This document shows, one piece after another, positions 16,848 to 24,347 of a stretch of 64,000 bases of DNA (positions are counted from its first letter, which is position 1; each line of letters opens with the position of its first letter). Origin of the DNA: Gammaproteobacteria bacterium. Lineage in GTDB: Bacteria; Pseudomonadota; Gammaproteobacteria; JABCZS01. The DNA lies in contig JABCZS010000006.1 of NCBI GenBank assembly GCA_013289605.1, positions 1 to 64,000 on the forward strand, in the 5' to 3' direction. The position numbers and the translations under genes were made by a program. Below the pieces are notes generated by a model that was not told the origin of the DNA, did no database searches, and worked only from the letters and a program-made list of their open reading frames with translations.

Positions 16848-18056
16848 ATGAAAAAGGTAGCTATTGTCGGAGCGGGGCAAGCAGGACTACAACTAGCCAT
16901 TGGACTGGCAAAAGAAAATTATCAAATCACTGTATTTAGTGATAGAAGCGGACAAGACATTGCTTCTGGCCGAATTATGTCAAATCAGGCAATGTTTGCT
17001 ACTGCTTTGCAATATGAAAACGAGCTGGCTCTTGATTTTTGGGGTTCATCTTGTCCTGATAATACTTCTATCACTTTATCTTTATCACAGAATGCTAAAC
17101 AATTAATAAACTGGAAAAGTATCCTCAATAAACCATTTAAATCTATTGATCAACGACTGAAGTTTCCCAAATGGATGCAAGAATTTGAAGCGTTAGAGGG
17201 AACTTTAATTGTAAAAAAAATAGATTCAAATGATCTAGAAGCTATTACGAACGAAAATGATTTAACCATAATCAGCACCGGTAAACAGGAATTAAGTAGT
17301 TTATTCGCACGAGATGAAAAAAAATCAATCCATACTCAACCTCAGCGTTCATTAATGTGTTTATATGTTAACGGCATTATCCCCGAAGAAGATCAGGGCA
17401 TTAGAGTCAACATTGTTCCACAAATGGGTGAATTTTTTATCATGCCCGGTTTAACTTTCTCAGGTCCATGTGAAATGATGCTTTTCGAGGCAATGCCCCA
17501 AAGCGAATTTGATAGTTGGAAACCAACAGATCCCTCTGACATCTGCTTGAACAAGGCGATTGCTCTTCTTGAAAAATTTTTACCCTGGGAAGCGCAACGG
17601 TGCAAGCATGCTAAACTAACCGATCCCCAGGCTGTTTTAGTTGGGAAATACACACCCATAATTAGACATCCTATCGCCATTTTACCGTCAAAATCTTTGG
17701 TACTGGGTATGGGAGATGCCGTAGTCCTCAATGATCCCATTGCAGGTCAAGGTGCTAATAATGCGAGTAAATGTGCCAAAATATATTTAGACAGCATTTT
17801 ATCAAATCAATCCGGTCTATTTGATGAAGCTTGGATGCAAACAACCTTCAACAAATTTTGGGATGAAGCACAATGGTCTACTAAATTATCCAATATGCTA
17901 CTGCAACCTCCGAGTAAAGAATTTTTGACTGTTTTAGAACGATCTAAAATTGATTCCGACTATTCCACTCATCTTGCTTCTGCGTTTGAAGATCCAAAAA
18001 CATTTTTCTCATGGTTATCTGAATTAGATAAAAGCGACTTAGGAGATACAAAATGA
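16848..18056 (+). CDS. Styrene/indole monooxygenase-like FAD-dependent oxygenase (StyA family)
   Basis: 402-residue class of two-component flavoprotein monooxygenase. FAD Rossmann motif VGAGQAGLQLAIGLA (7-21; GxGxxG at 8-13), family-like LTIISTGKQELSSLF (139-153) followed by QPQRSLMCLYVNG (164-176), and the flavin-binding GMGDAVVLNDPIAGQGAN (287-304) line up with StyA in order and spacing. StyA enzymes epoxidise styrene or indole with FADH2 supplied by a separate reductase (StyB); no reductase is encoded nearby. Its stop overlaps the next start (ATGA), so flavoprotein and diiron protein are translationally coupled. Substrate unknown. Confidence 0.85.
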   Translation: MKKVAIVGAGQAGLQLAIGLAKENYQITVFSDRSGQDIASGRIMSNQAMFATALQYENELALDFWGSSCPDNTSITLSLSQNAKQLINWKSILNKPFKSIDQRLKFPKWMQEFEALEGTLIVKKIDSNDLEAITNENDLTIISTGKQELSSLFARDEKKSIHTQPQRSLMCLYVNGIIPEEDQGIRVNIVPQMGEFFIMPGLTFSGPCEMMLFEAMPQSEFDSWKPTDPSDICLNKAIALLEKFLPWEAQRCKHAKLTDPQAVLVGKYTPIIRHPIAILPSKSLVLGMGDAVVLNDPIAGQGANNASKCAKIYLDSILSNQSGLFDEAWMQTTFNKFWDEAQWSTKLSNMLLQPPSKEFLTVLERSKIDSDYSTHLASAFEDPKTFFSWLSELDKSDLGDTK

Positions 18057-18730
18057 ATCAACTCAATGTTTCCTCACTCAACTCTCTCTTGGAATGCAAT
18101 GAAACTTTCATAAAAGAATTCAAGAGAAGCCCTCTCATGAATCTTATTAATGGTGATAAAGTTAAAGAACAAGAAATAAGAACAAACATGCTGGATTGCA
18201 TACAAACGTTTTCAAATCATTTTCAAAATGTGGTGATGCTCAGAAAAATAACCTCTGCACATACTCGCGCTGCAAGCGCAGCATCCGACCATTTGGAAGA
18301 GGAATATAAGCATAATGACATCCTAATGCGCGATAGAAGTTATCGCGCCCCTACTTGGGATCCAATATTAGAATCAACATCATGTTGGTTTACATGGAAA
18401 ATGTTAACCGCTGATAATATAGAAAAAACGGTATTAATGCATTTGGTCTTAGAAGCCAGTGCTGATGTTTTCTTTACCGCAGCTAACAAAGTAATGCGTT
18501 ATTATGGTGAAACAGAGTATTTTGGAATTCATGCAACAGTAGATCAGCATCACGCTACTATGGGCAATGAATTACTTGCTAATTTAAGTGCACAAGAATA
18601 TCAGCGATTGTATGAAATACTAAAACAAGGCTGGTTGGTATTGATTGCTGCGTGTAATCGAATTGCTGCACTTTCGGTATCGAACAAAACAGTATATGAA
18701 GATAAGAAGGAAGATTTACTTGTTTTTTAA
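18053..18730 (+). CDS. Haem-oxygenase-like (TenA/CADD-type) diiron oxidase
   Basis: 225-residue all-helical protein without signal peptide. The putative iron ligands follow the haem-oxygenase-like diiron pattern: HLEEEYKHN (80-88; E83 and H87), E134 in LVLEASADVF, then H160, D164 and H167 in GIHATVDQHHATMG, an HxxxDxxH motif that is diagnostic for these oxidases (for example SznF and chlamydial CADD). Members perform N-oxygenation, C-C cleavage or decarboxylation of amino- or fatty-acid substrates. Translational coupling to a StyA-like flavoprotein suggests both act in one pathway. Assignment is from motif reading only. Confidence 0.75.
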   Translation: MNQLNVSSLNSLLECNETFIKEFKRSPLMNLINGDKVKEQEIRTNMLDCIQTFSNHFQNVVMLRKITSAHTRAASAASDHLEEEYKHNDILMRDRSYRAPTWDPILESTSCWFTWKMLTADNIEKTVLMHLVLEASADVFFTAANKVMRYYGETEYFGIHATVDQHHATMGNELLANLSAQEYQRLYEILKQGWLVLIAACNRIAALSVSNKTVYEDKKEDLLVF

Positions 18731-18774
18731 TTACTGATAAGAAATGACCAATAACTGAAAGCGAAGCCATCAGC

Positions 18775-18826
18775 CTGCAAAGCCCACCCGCACTGTCACC
18801 TTGCAAAGCCCACCAAGATTGTCACC
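18775..18826. repeat. Tandem 26-bp direct repeat at the edge of the palindrome cluster
   Basis: Two 26-base units (18775-18800 and 18801-18826) share TGCAAAGCCCACC and TGTCACC with five diverged bases between. The second unit leads into the left arm of the nested palindrome. Paired repeats at an element end resemble transposase-binding sites of some insertion sequences. Confidence 0.7.
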
Positions 18827-19053
18827 CCGCAAAAACTGCGTCAACAGATCTTGATAGGAAACAATAATTACACGCAGTTTTGTGCGGGGCCCGGTAGCAA
18901 TTCCTCTAAAAGAATATGTTGAAGGCAAATTCGCACTTAGATAAATCGTTACCGGGCCCCGCACAAAACTGCGAGACAGAATAGCAATTCTAACTAGTTC
19001 AGTTTGCGCAGTTTTTGCGGGGTGACAGATCGAGGGGCTTTGTGAGGTGACAG
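18793..19053. repeat. Nested inverted-repeat element (MITE-like)
   Basis: The outer arms, 18793-18840 and 19007-19053, are imperfect inverted copies of about 47 bases. The inner arms, 18873-18896 and 18950-18973, are a perfect 24-bp inverted repeat around a 53-base core. A 16-17 bp unit, CGCAGTTTTKTGCGGGG, occurs four times in alternating orientation (18825-18840, 18873-18889, 18957-18973, 19007-19022). No open frame lies inside. It could be a non-autonomous transposable element or an internally deleted insertion sequence. Confidence 0.75.
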
Positions 19054-19080
19054 CCCTGTTTAAATTTTTGTATATATCAT

Positions 19081-19246
19081 TTAGACACTAGGGTCTACTT
19101 TTTCAATTTTACTAATCGTCCGAGGATTCACGCCTATACGCTCACATAGATCCGCAATCGCTAATTTGCACTTTACGCGTATGGACTTGAACCATAGGCC
19201 TAAATCGGATAGCTTTTTGGCTAGAATAGGATTAAAATTGTTTATT
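19081..19246 (-). pseudogene. Remnant of an Xre/HipB-type HTH regulator
   Basis: A minus-strand frame without a usable start codon encodes about 54 residues containing LSDLGLWFKSIRVKCKLAIA then DLCERIGVNPRTISKIEKVD, a recognisable Cro/C1 HTH of the kind found in HipB-like antitoxins, ending at a stop after DPSV where relatives continue. The N-terminus is closed by an in-frame TAA and the C-terminus stops 28 bases from the palindrome element, suggesting erosion or disruption. No HipA-like toxin is visible beside it. Confidence 0.55.
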
Positions 19247-19280
19247 TAAGTATTATAAGGGAATAAGTGACACTCAACAC

Positions 19281-19319
19281 CGTCATTGCGAGCTGAGTGA
19301 TCCCCACGAATTTTAGCTT
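19281..19319. repeat. Interspersed CGTCATTGCGAG repeat, copy 1
   Basis: Contains CGTCATTGCGAG followed by GATCCCCACGAATTTTAGCTTT. A related AAAAATCCGTGGGGAT tract occurs in inverted orientation near 19769-19785. This class of repeat is common in genomes of host-associated bacteria. Confidence 0.5.
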
Positions 19320-19365
19320 TAAGGCCTTAAATACTTAAGTAATTTAAAAAAATAAGTAAATATTT

Positions 19366-19729
19366 GGTTAACCCATCCCTAGGTGACCCACTGCGTCATC
19401 CCGTGCGTAAGCCGCCATCATAGGTGATAGAAGCACTTCACTCTCGCGGCTGAAGACACGGGATCCAGGCGGAAATATTTACGCAAGATAATTCTAAATT
19501 TTCACATCACGGCGGATATGATAATAGTATTTTTTCTAGGGTTAAGCGTAGCTTAATAAAGCGTTCTGTAGCTAATATTTTAGAATAGGAGAAATCGATA
19601 AAGATCCACGTAAGAAATATCTCTAACCTGGATCCCGTGCATAAGGGGCGAAAGTGATGTGCTTTTATCACCCATGATGGCGGCTTACACACGGGATGAC
19701 GCAGTGGATCACCCCGGGATAGGTTAACC
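19366..19729. repeat. Long inverted repeat with about 120-bp arms
   Basis: The arm at 19366-19483 and the arm at 19609-19729 are inverted copies with roughly 80-85% identity by eye; both start at GGTTAACC-type ends and share CACTGCGTCATCCCGTG, GTAAGCCGCCATCAT and CACGGGATCCAGG. A 125-base spacer with no gene separates them. A palindromic element or a composite of two insertions are both possible. Confidence 0.75.
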
Positions 19730-19816
19730 GAATAATTACAAAAATAATTTATAACGAATTGGTTTTAAATAAAAATCCGTGGGGATACTGCAGATTGTGA
19801 GGATCGTAGCTTTGTA

Positions 19817-19899
19817 GCAATCCAGGTTTCTGCTTTAAATCCAGCACCTAAACCTGGATTGCTTCGCCTACGGCTCGCAATGACGGAGCTAAGAAATGT
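19817..19899. repeat. Interspersed repeat, copy 2, with 13-bp hairpin
   Basis: GCAATCCAGGTTT (19817-19829) pairs with AAACCTGGATTGC (19850-19862), and the element ends in CTCGCAATGACGG, the reverse complement of copy 1's core. The layout CAATCCAG...CGCAATGACG is the same consensus as copy 3. Confidence 0.65.
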
Positions 19900-20089
19900 C
19901 CTATTTCCCGGGTTATTAAGAAGTTAACTTTTATGGAGATTATCACATGCTCAAATGCCTAAAATTTCAATTGTTCAAACGATTCTGAATTTAAACAGCA
20001 AATTGATGAAATTTAGAGAACACGAAAACTACTGGAACTTTAATCAGATCGATTATATCCCGATCTCTAATAAAGCTGCGAAGTAACTC
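19900..20089. other. Non-coding stretch in the repeat region
   Basis: Together with 19054-19365 and 19730-19816 this fills the roughly 1.4-kb gene-poor tract between 18731 and 20190. I see only very short frames (one ATG frame at 20008-20087 of 26 codons, KFREHENYWNFNQIDY-like) that resemble nothing I know and may be the eroded tail of a gene. Confidence 0.4.
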
Positions 20090-20137
20090 CGTCATTGCGA
20101 CCGATAGCGCGTAAGCGCGTGGCGTGAAACAATCCAG
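20090..20137. repeat. Interspersed CGTCATTGCGA repeat, copy 3
   Basis: Runs from CGTCATTGCGACC through AGCGCGTAAGCGCGTGGCG to CAATCCAG, matching the consensus of copy 2 in the opposite orientation. Confidence 0.6.
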
Positions 20138-20190
20138 ATTTTAGCTTAGAAATTAAAATTATACTTAAGCTACACAGGGAAAATTTGATT

Positions 20191-20484
20191 CTATAATAAA
20201 TCATTATATAAATCTCGCCAATCCGGGTTCATTTTCTCAATCATTGCTAACTTTCTTTTTCTTGATCCTGCTTTAATCTGCTTTTCTCGTGCAATGGCAA
20301 CGAGCATATTTTCATGAGGTTCATAATAGACCAATAATTTACATCCGTATTTTTTAGTAAAACCGGGAAGCGTAGCATGTTTATGTTCATATACACGTTT
20401 TATTAAATTACTAGTTACGCCCGTGTATAACGTACCATTTTGTTTACTGGCCATGATATAAATCACTGGATTGCGCTGACCCAT
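20191..20484 (-). CDS. GIY-YIG nuclease superfamily protein (YhbQ-like)
   Basis: 97 residues containing a complete minimal GIY-YIG domain: YIMASKQNGTLYTGVTSNLI (about 9-28; the GIY equivalent is YIM and the YIG equivalent LYTGVT), an arginine in KRVYEHK (about 30), and the downstream E in AIAREKQIKAGSRKRKLAMI. Stand-alone proteins of this class are common in repeat-rich and accessory regions, and their role (repair, mobile DNA) is mostly unproven. It is isolated, flanked by repeats on one side and the GNAT-GrpB gene on the other. Confidence 0.9.
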   Translation of the reverse strand: MGQRNPVIYIMASKQNGTLYTGVTSNLIKRVYEHKHATLPGFTKKYGCKLLVYYEPHENMLVAIAREKQIKAGSRKRKLAMIEKMNPDWRDLYNDLL

Positions 20485-20741
20485 TTATTTAATCCTGCTT
20501 TTCTTATCTTTATAAAATGCAATTAAGAGCAAATGCTCATACCATAGTCAAGAACTTCCTTGATTCTATCGTAGGCTCGTTTATCATATCGTCTGTATGT
20601 CTAATTGTTAATTCGCACGTTCTTGGGAGGTTAATATTTGTTTTGAATGGTATTAGATCACGTTTAATATGGGCCGGTATAATTATTTAAGATCGAAAGT
20701 ACATAAGGAGCAACGTTCTGAAACTTGCATCCTCTTAACCC

Positions 20742-21689
20742 TCAATCTATTTTCCCGCCATTTGCAATGTTCAAAACCTCTTCCACAAATAGTTTTTTTG
20801 CATCGGTATACTTTTCTCTATCATAGGTGTGTTTTTCTGCCGACTCTGTTTTCAATGCCATATACTCCTTTGCAATTAAAGGATGTGCAATCAAGAAATC
20901 TCTAAATAGGATTTTGTTTTGCCACTGATTACAGCTAAGCTCACATATATGCACATGATGCGTTCGTCTTTCTCCATAGGGTGGCATGCCTTTGACAAAA
21001 AGCATGCGCTCTTTATCAGGATTATTGTACCAATACACATAGCCATGAGATTCTAGAATATTGATTGCAAAGTGTTGTGCGGCAACTAATGAATCGACAG
21101 CAATTTGAATATCAATAACGGGCTTTGCGATCATACCAGGTATCGCTGTGCTGCCTACATGTTGAATATCTAGAATATGTGCGCTGGGTAATAGGCTTCT
21201 GAGGAAATCCATTTCATCTTGAGCCATTTTTGGCCATTGTGGATTATAAATTTCTAATAAAATTTTGTCATGGCTGAGTGTGCACAAATAGTGATGACTG
21301 TCTTTTTCTTTAAGATCACAATGAAAACCTATTGCACGATAAAAGCCCACGGTCGTATCATCTGTTTCGGCCACTAATTTATTTACTTGAAAACGTTGCA
21401 TGACTTCATCGACAAACTGCCTTCCAATACCCTGCAATCGATGCTCAGGCAATATCGCTATATGTTTAATACTATATTTCAAATCAAGTTGCTTTTCTAT
21501 ACTCATTACACCCACTAGCCTTGCGCCCAGTAAGCAGCCTAATATCACATGATTTTCAGCACGATAGCCCTTTAAAACTTCTTCGATTTTTTTATCCGTA
21601 GGAGAGTTAATGCTGTGAACAATTAGCCCTCGCAGTTCAGGATGTGAGGTTTCCAAAACGCAAAAATGAATAGGGTTATTTGAACTCAT
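20742..21689 (-). CDS. Bifunctional GNAT acetyltransferase / GrpB-family nucleotidyltransferase-fold protein
   Basis: 315 residues from ATG 21689 (a GTG at 21701 is less likely). The N-terminal half (about 5-130) is a GNAT domain: KHIAILPEHRLQGIGRQFVD carries the acetyl-CoA-binding R/QxxGxG/A loop, and TTVGFYRAIGF is the last motif. The C-terminal half (about 148-310) is a GrpB/UPF0157 domain: EIYNPQWPKMAQDEMDFLR, IQHVGSTAIPGMIAKPVIDI (GS...D metal-site pattern of nucleotidyltransferase fold). GNAT-GrpB fusions are known; substrates are not. The frame upstream is a decayed ATPase gene that overlaps its start codon (ATGA). Confidence 0.88.
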   Translation of the reverse strand: MSSNNPIHFCVLETSHPELRGLIVHSINSPTDKKIEEVLKGYRAENHVILGCLLGARLVGVMSIEKQLDLKYSIKHIAILPEHRLQGIGRQFVDEVMQRFQVNKLVAETDDTTVGFYRAIGFHCDLKEKDSHHYLCTLSHDKILLEIYNPQWPKMAQDEMDFLRSLLPSAHILDIQHVGSTAIPGMIAKPVIDIQIAVDSLVAAQHFAINILESHGYVYWYNNPDKERMLFVKGMPPYGERRTHHVHICELSCNQWQNKILFRDFLIAHPLIAKEYMALKTESAEKHTYDREKYTDAKKLFVEEVLNIANGGKID

Positions 21690-21877
21690 ACGGCGCCCCA
21701 CATATGTACATCTCGAACATTATGACGATTCACGATATCGCGTAACACTATTGAATCTTTCAGTGCATCAATATAATTGTAAGGAAATACTTCTAATTCA
21801 ACATAACGTCCGCTTAAATAGGTGGCTAATTCATTCGATAAAAGATGTGCATTAGAGCCGGTAATAAAAATTTCATA
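21686..21877 (-). pseudogene. Internally deleted remnant of an AAA_14/DUF4143-type ATPase
   Basis: The minus-strand frame reads EIFITGSNAHLLSNELATYL, SGRYVELEVFP, then directly YIDALKDSIVLRDIVNRHNV. In intact AAA_14/DUF4143 ATPases these two blocks are separated by roughly 70-100 residues, and about 100 residues containing the P-loop precede them. Here the N-terminus is lost behind an in-frame stop, the middle is deleted and the C-terminal DUF4143 part is missing, so it cannot be functional. Confidence 0.7.
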
Positions 21878-21890
21878 TTAAGGTAAAATA

Positions 21891-21922
21891 TGATTAGTTT
21901 CAAGTATACTTGAAACTAATCA
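21891..21922. repeat. Perfect 32-bp palindrome at the end of the amine oxidase gene
   Basis: TGATTAGTTTCAAGTA followed immediately by its exact reverse complement, with no central spacer. The right end includes the stop codon of the amine oxidase (minus strand). Beyond it, on the minus strand, comes ATATTTTACC. It could act as a terminator, be a protein-binding site, or mark a past insertion. Confidence 0.85.
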
Positions 21923-23494
21923 AGGCCCTAAATCATAATCCTCCGGGATCCAATCCGCCCGTTCTAAATTAAATTCACTCACCAATAACTTTTCAACATT
22001 CGTAATCGCGCCATCAACCCAAGAGGTGACGTAGGAAAAATTATCGCCTGCAATATAAAGATCAAGCTCCGGATAGGGTTTACGAATTTTAGGAATTAAC
22101 TCCCAGCTTTTTAAACCCGGTTTCCAGAAATGCCACGCGCCGCCGTAAGGCAGCATGCCCCAGTCCATGTAAATCGCACTCTTTGGCATAGGCAATTCTA
22201 TTTCACTGTGCACGGCTTGTAATTGCGCTTGAACGGTATTCACTAAACATTCCGATACGGGGTTAGTATTTTTCAGCGCGTGTTGGTTTTGATATAAAAT
22301 GCTTTCATCTTTGCAATCAGGGATGGGGAAATCAGGCACATCATTATAAGTTGCGAGCAACAGCCCCGCTTTTTCATTATCATTAAAATAATATATTTGT
22401 TGCAACGGTAAATCGGTATAAGCACGGCCTTTGGTATACCCTAATTCATGCCACCAAGGCTTTTCATAAACAAAAAATAATTTTCGTGCGGGATTGGAGT
22501 TCATGCTGCCTAATAATTGCACCACTTTTGGATCAGAAAAGAGAATAGAGTCTGGCGATAAATGAGCAAGCGCTTTAGCAGAGAGTGTGAGTATGACTTT
22601 ATGTGCATAGTGTATGTTATCGTCAAAATATAAAGCAAATACAGGCTCGCCTTTTAAGGTGATTTGTTTAATTGCAGTTAACTTATGCTGAGTATGGATA
22701 TCTACTCCTTGCTTTATAGCCTTTTCTGCTAATTTTGAAATCAGCGCTCCCATGCCGTCTTTTAATTCAAAAAATTTCTGCTCTTGATAATTACGCATAA
22801 TTTCTAAAAAAACATCGTAAGCATTACTCTTATCACTAAAAAAGCTTTTAAAACCAAACGCGTCATAAGTCAAATCATACCCTGCTGCAGTCAGGTAATG
22901 CTTAAGTGCTGCTTGTGCAGAGAGTTGATATAAAAAGTATTCATTGCCTGTTTGATCCCGCACTTTTGTGGTTTGCAATATAGGTTCTATTTCTTTTAGC
23001 GTAGTGGCCTTTGCAAGCGTGGGCGCTATCGAAAAAATAGCGGCTAAATAAAGCTCACTCGGGGATTTTCCTTTTTCGTTATTAGCCAAAGGGTAAGGAT
23101 AGTCTTTAGTTAAAATTTTCTTACCCTTTAGAAAATAAAAATATTGATGCCCTAAATAATCCGCATCCTCTATCGCTAAATTAAGTGCCTTCGTCACCAA
23201 GCCATATAAATTTTCCTGTGAGGCTTTAAAGCGCATGGCTCCCATTTCAGCGAGCAACCCTTCAGTATCAGGCGCCTCAACCGTAAATATTCGTCCACCT
23301 AAGCGTGGGTTGGCTTCAAAAACTGCAACGGACTTAACATCGGATAATCGATAAGCCGCATACAGGCCGGAAACACCGCCGCCTATTATGGCGACATCTA
23401 AGACTTTAACCGTAGCGATAGAGTAGTATTTATAGCCAATAACGCCCAAGCCCAGGCTAAGACTCAGCAAAAGGATAAGTTTCAGATTTTTCAT
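21920..23494 (-). CDS. Membrane-anchored flavin-containing amine oxidase
   Basis: 524 residues from ATG 23494 with GGAA upstream (TTG at 23506 is a weaker alternative). A hydrophobic N-terminus (LKLILLLSLSLGLGVIGYKYY, split: residues about 4-24) is a signal anchor or uncleaved signal. The FAD dinucleotide motif VAIIGGGVSGLYAAYRLS (about 33-50) and EANPRLGGRIFTV (about 59-71) start the PF01593-type amine oxidase domain; the C-terminus has LYIAGDNFSYVTSWVDGAI, the second flavin site. Such enzymes oxidise amines or L-amino acids; substrate is unknown. The terminal palindrome overlaps its stop codon. A periplasmic location is inferred from the N-terminus. Confidence 0.87.
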   Translation of the reverse strand: MKNLKLILLLSLSLGLGVIGYKYYSIATVKVLDVAIIGGGVSGLYAAYRLSDVKSVAVFEANPRLGGRIFTVEAPDTEGLLAEMGAMRFKASQENLYGLVTKALNLAIEDADYLGHQYFYFLKGKKILTKDYPYPLANNEKGKSPSELYLAAIFSIAPTLAKATTLKEIEPILQTTKVRDQTGNEYFLYQLSAQAALKHYLTAAGYDLTYDAFGFKSFFSDKSNAYDVFLEIMRNYQEQKFFELKDGMGALISKLAEKAIKQGVDIHTQHKLTAIKQITLKGEPVFALYFDDNIHYAHKVILTLSAKALAHLSPDSILFSDPKVVQLLGSMNSNPARKLFFVYEKPWWHELGYTKGRAYTDLPLQQIYYFNDNEKAGLLLATYNDVPDFPIPDCKDESILYQNQHALKNTNPVSECLVNTVQAQLQAVHSEIELPMPKSAIYMDWGMLPYGGAWHFWKPGLKSWELIPKIRKPYPELDLYIAGDNFSYVTSWVDGAITNVEKLLVSEFNLERADWIPEDYDLGP

Positions 23495-23679
23495 ACGAGG
23501 TTCCAAAGTTACACTATTTGCTTAACTTTATAAGGATATAAGCTATTTGTAAAACAAATTTTTAGCCGACTTTTATTAAATTATCCCCAGGCCTTATTTT
23601 TCATAAATACTTAAGTTTTACAGCGCCAAGTCATTATGTTAGTGTTCATTCATACCCCATTGACTTTGGATTAAAACCC

Positions 23680-24264
23680 ATGCAAGACCGGATCCCCTGG
23701 ACACACGAGGAAGAATCTTTCTTCAATAACGATGATGATCAGAACTCTATCGATAGCGAAAGTGAAAATGAAAGTGAACCAGGGGAAGAATACCTGCCCA
23801 TCGTTAGTGCCCCTCCGGTATTAAGCGAACAAAGACAAATTCCTATAGGCATTCAGGTCCGATTGAATAATGACGCCACAGCGGTTAGTTTTACCAGTGA
23901 TCGGCCAAGAAATGAAGTGCTACAGGATTTACAGCATTGGTTTAATGTGGATAATTTTATTGAAACTAATGATGAAATCATCCTCACGCTTCCCAATACC
24001 CGATCAGATCTACACGCACGTTTATCTGGCCTCATCTTTAGGCGCATACAGGCCACTCCCCTAGAAGAAACTAACCAGCACACCTATTTAATGTCGCTAC
24101 TGGGGCGTTTATTACCCACAACAGGTACTGGACCTGCAATTATCATTACCGACGTCTATGATCGCTCGACTGTGCACGGATACCGGCTAAGTCCTACAGA
24201 CGGCCCTGGGCTCGAGCCACGCAACGCCTACACTGTGCCCCCTAATGGCATTCATCCTAATTGA
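23680..24264 (+). CDS. Orphan acidic protein, possible effector
   Basis: 194 residues, not recognised. The first 40 are strongly acidic and Ser/Asn-rich (EEESFFNNDDDQNSIDSESE), likely disordered; the middle (about 55-140) looks like a small folded alpha/beta domain (QVRLNNDATAVSFTSDRPRN; EVLQDLQHWFNVDNFIE). No signal peptide or membrane helix. It stands alone with a non-coding tract upstream. Orphan proteins of this composition are frequent among Dot/Icm substrates in Legionellales, but nothing here proves secretion. Confidence 0.65.
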   Translation: MQDRIPWTHEEESFFNNDDDQNSIDSESENESEPGEEYLPIVSAPPVLSEQRQIPIGIQVRLNNDATAVSFTSDRPRNEVLQDLQHWFNVDNFIETNDEIILTLPNTRSDLHARLSGLIFRRIQATPLEETNQHTYLMSLLGRLLPTTGTGPAIIITDVYDRSTVHGYRLSPTDGPGLEPRNAYTVPPNGIHPN

Positions 24265-24347
24265 AGTGCTCTACCCTATAAAGCCCTGCGCCCGCTATCA
24301 CTTCTTATGCTAAACTTTTGATATTCTTTTAATTAAATGAGAAGACC

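Noticed and set aside
20008-20087. 26-codon frame ending in a stop
   Set aside because: Too short, no ribosome-binding site and no similarity I can recognise; kept only as a note in the gap entry.
18731-20190. CRISPR array in the repeat-rich gap
   Set aside because: Repeats are inverted or unevenly spaced and there are no regular spacers or cas genes.
20521-20668. Possible C-terminal gene tail on the minus strand (frames reading RRYDKRAYDRIKEVLDYG)
   Set aside because: Two frames compete, neither has a start and I can match neither to a family.
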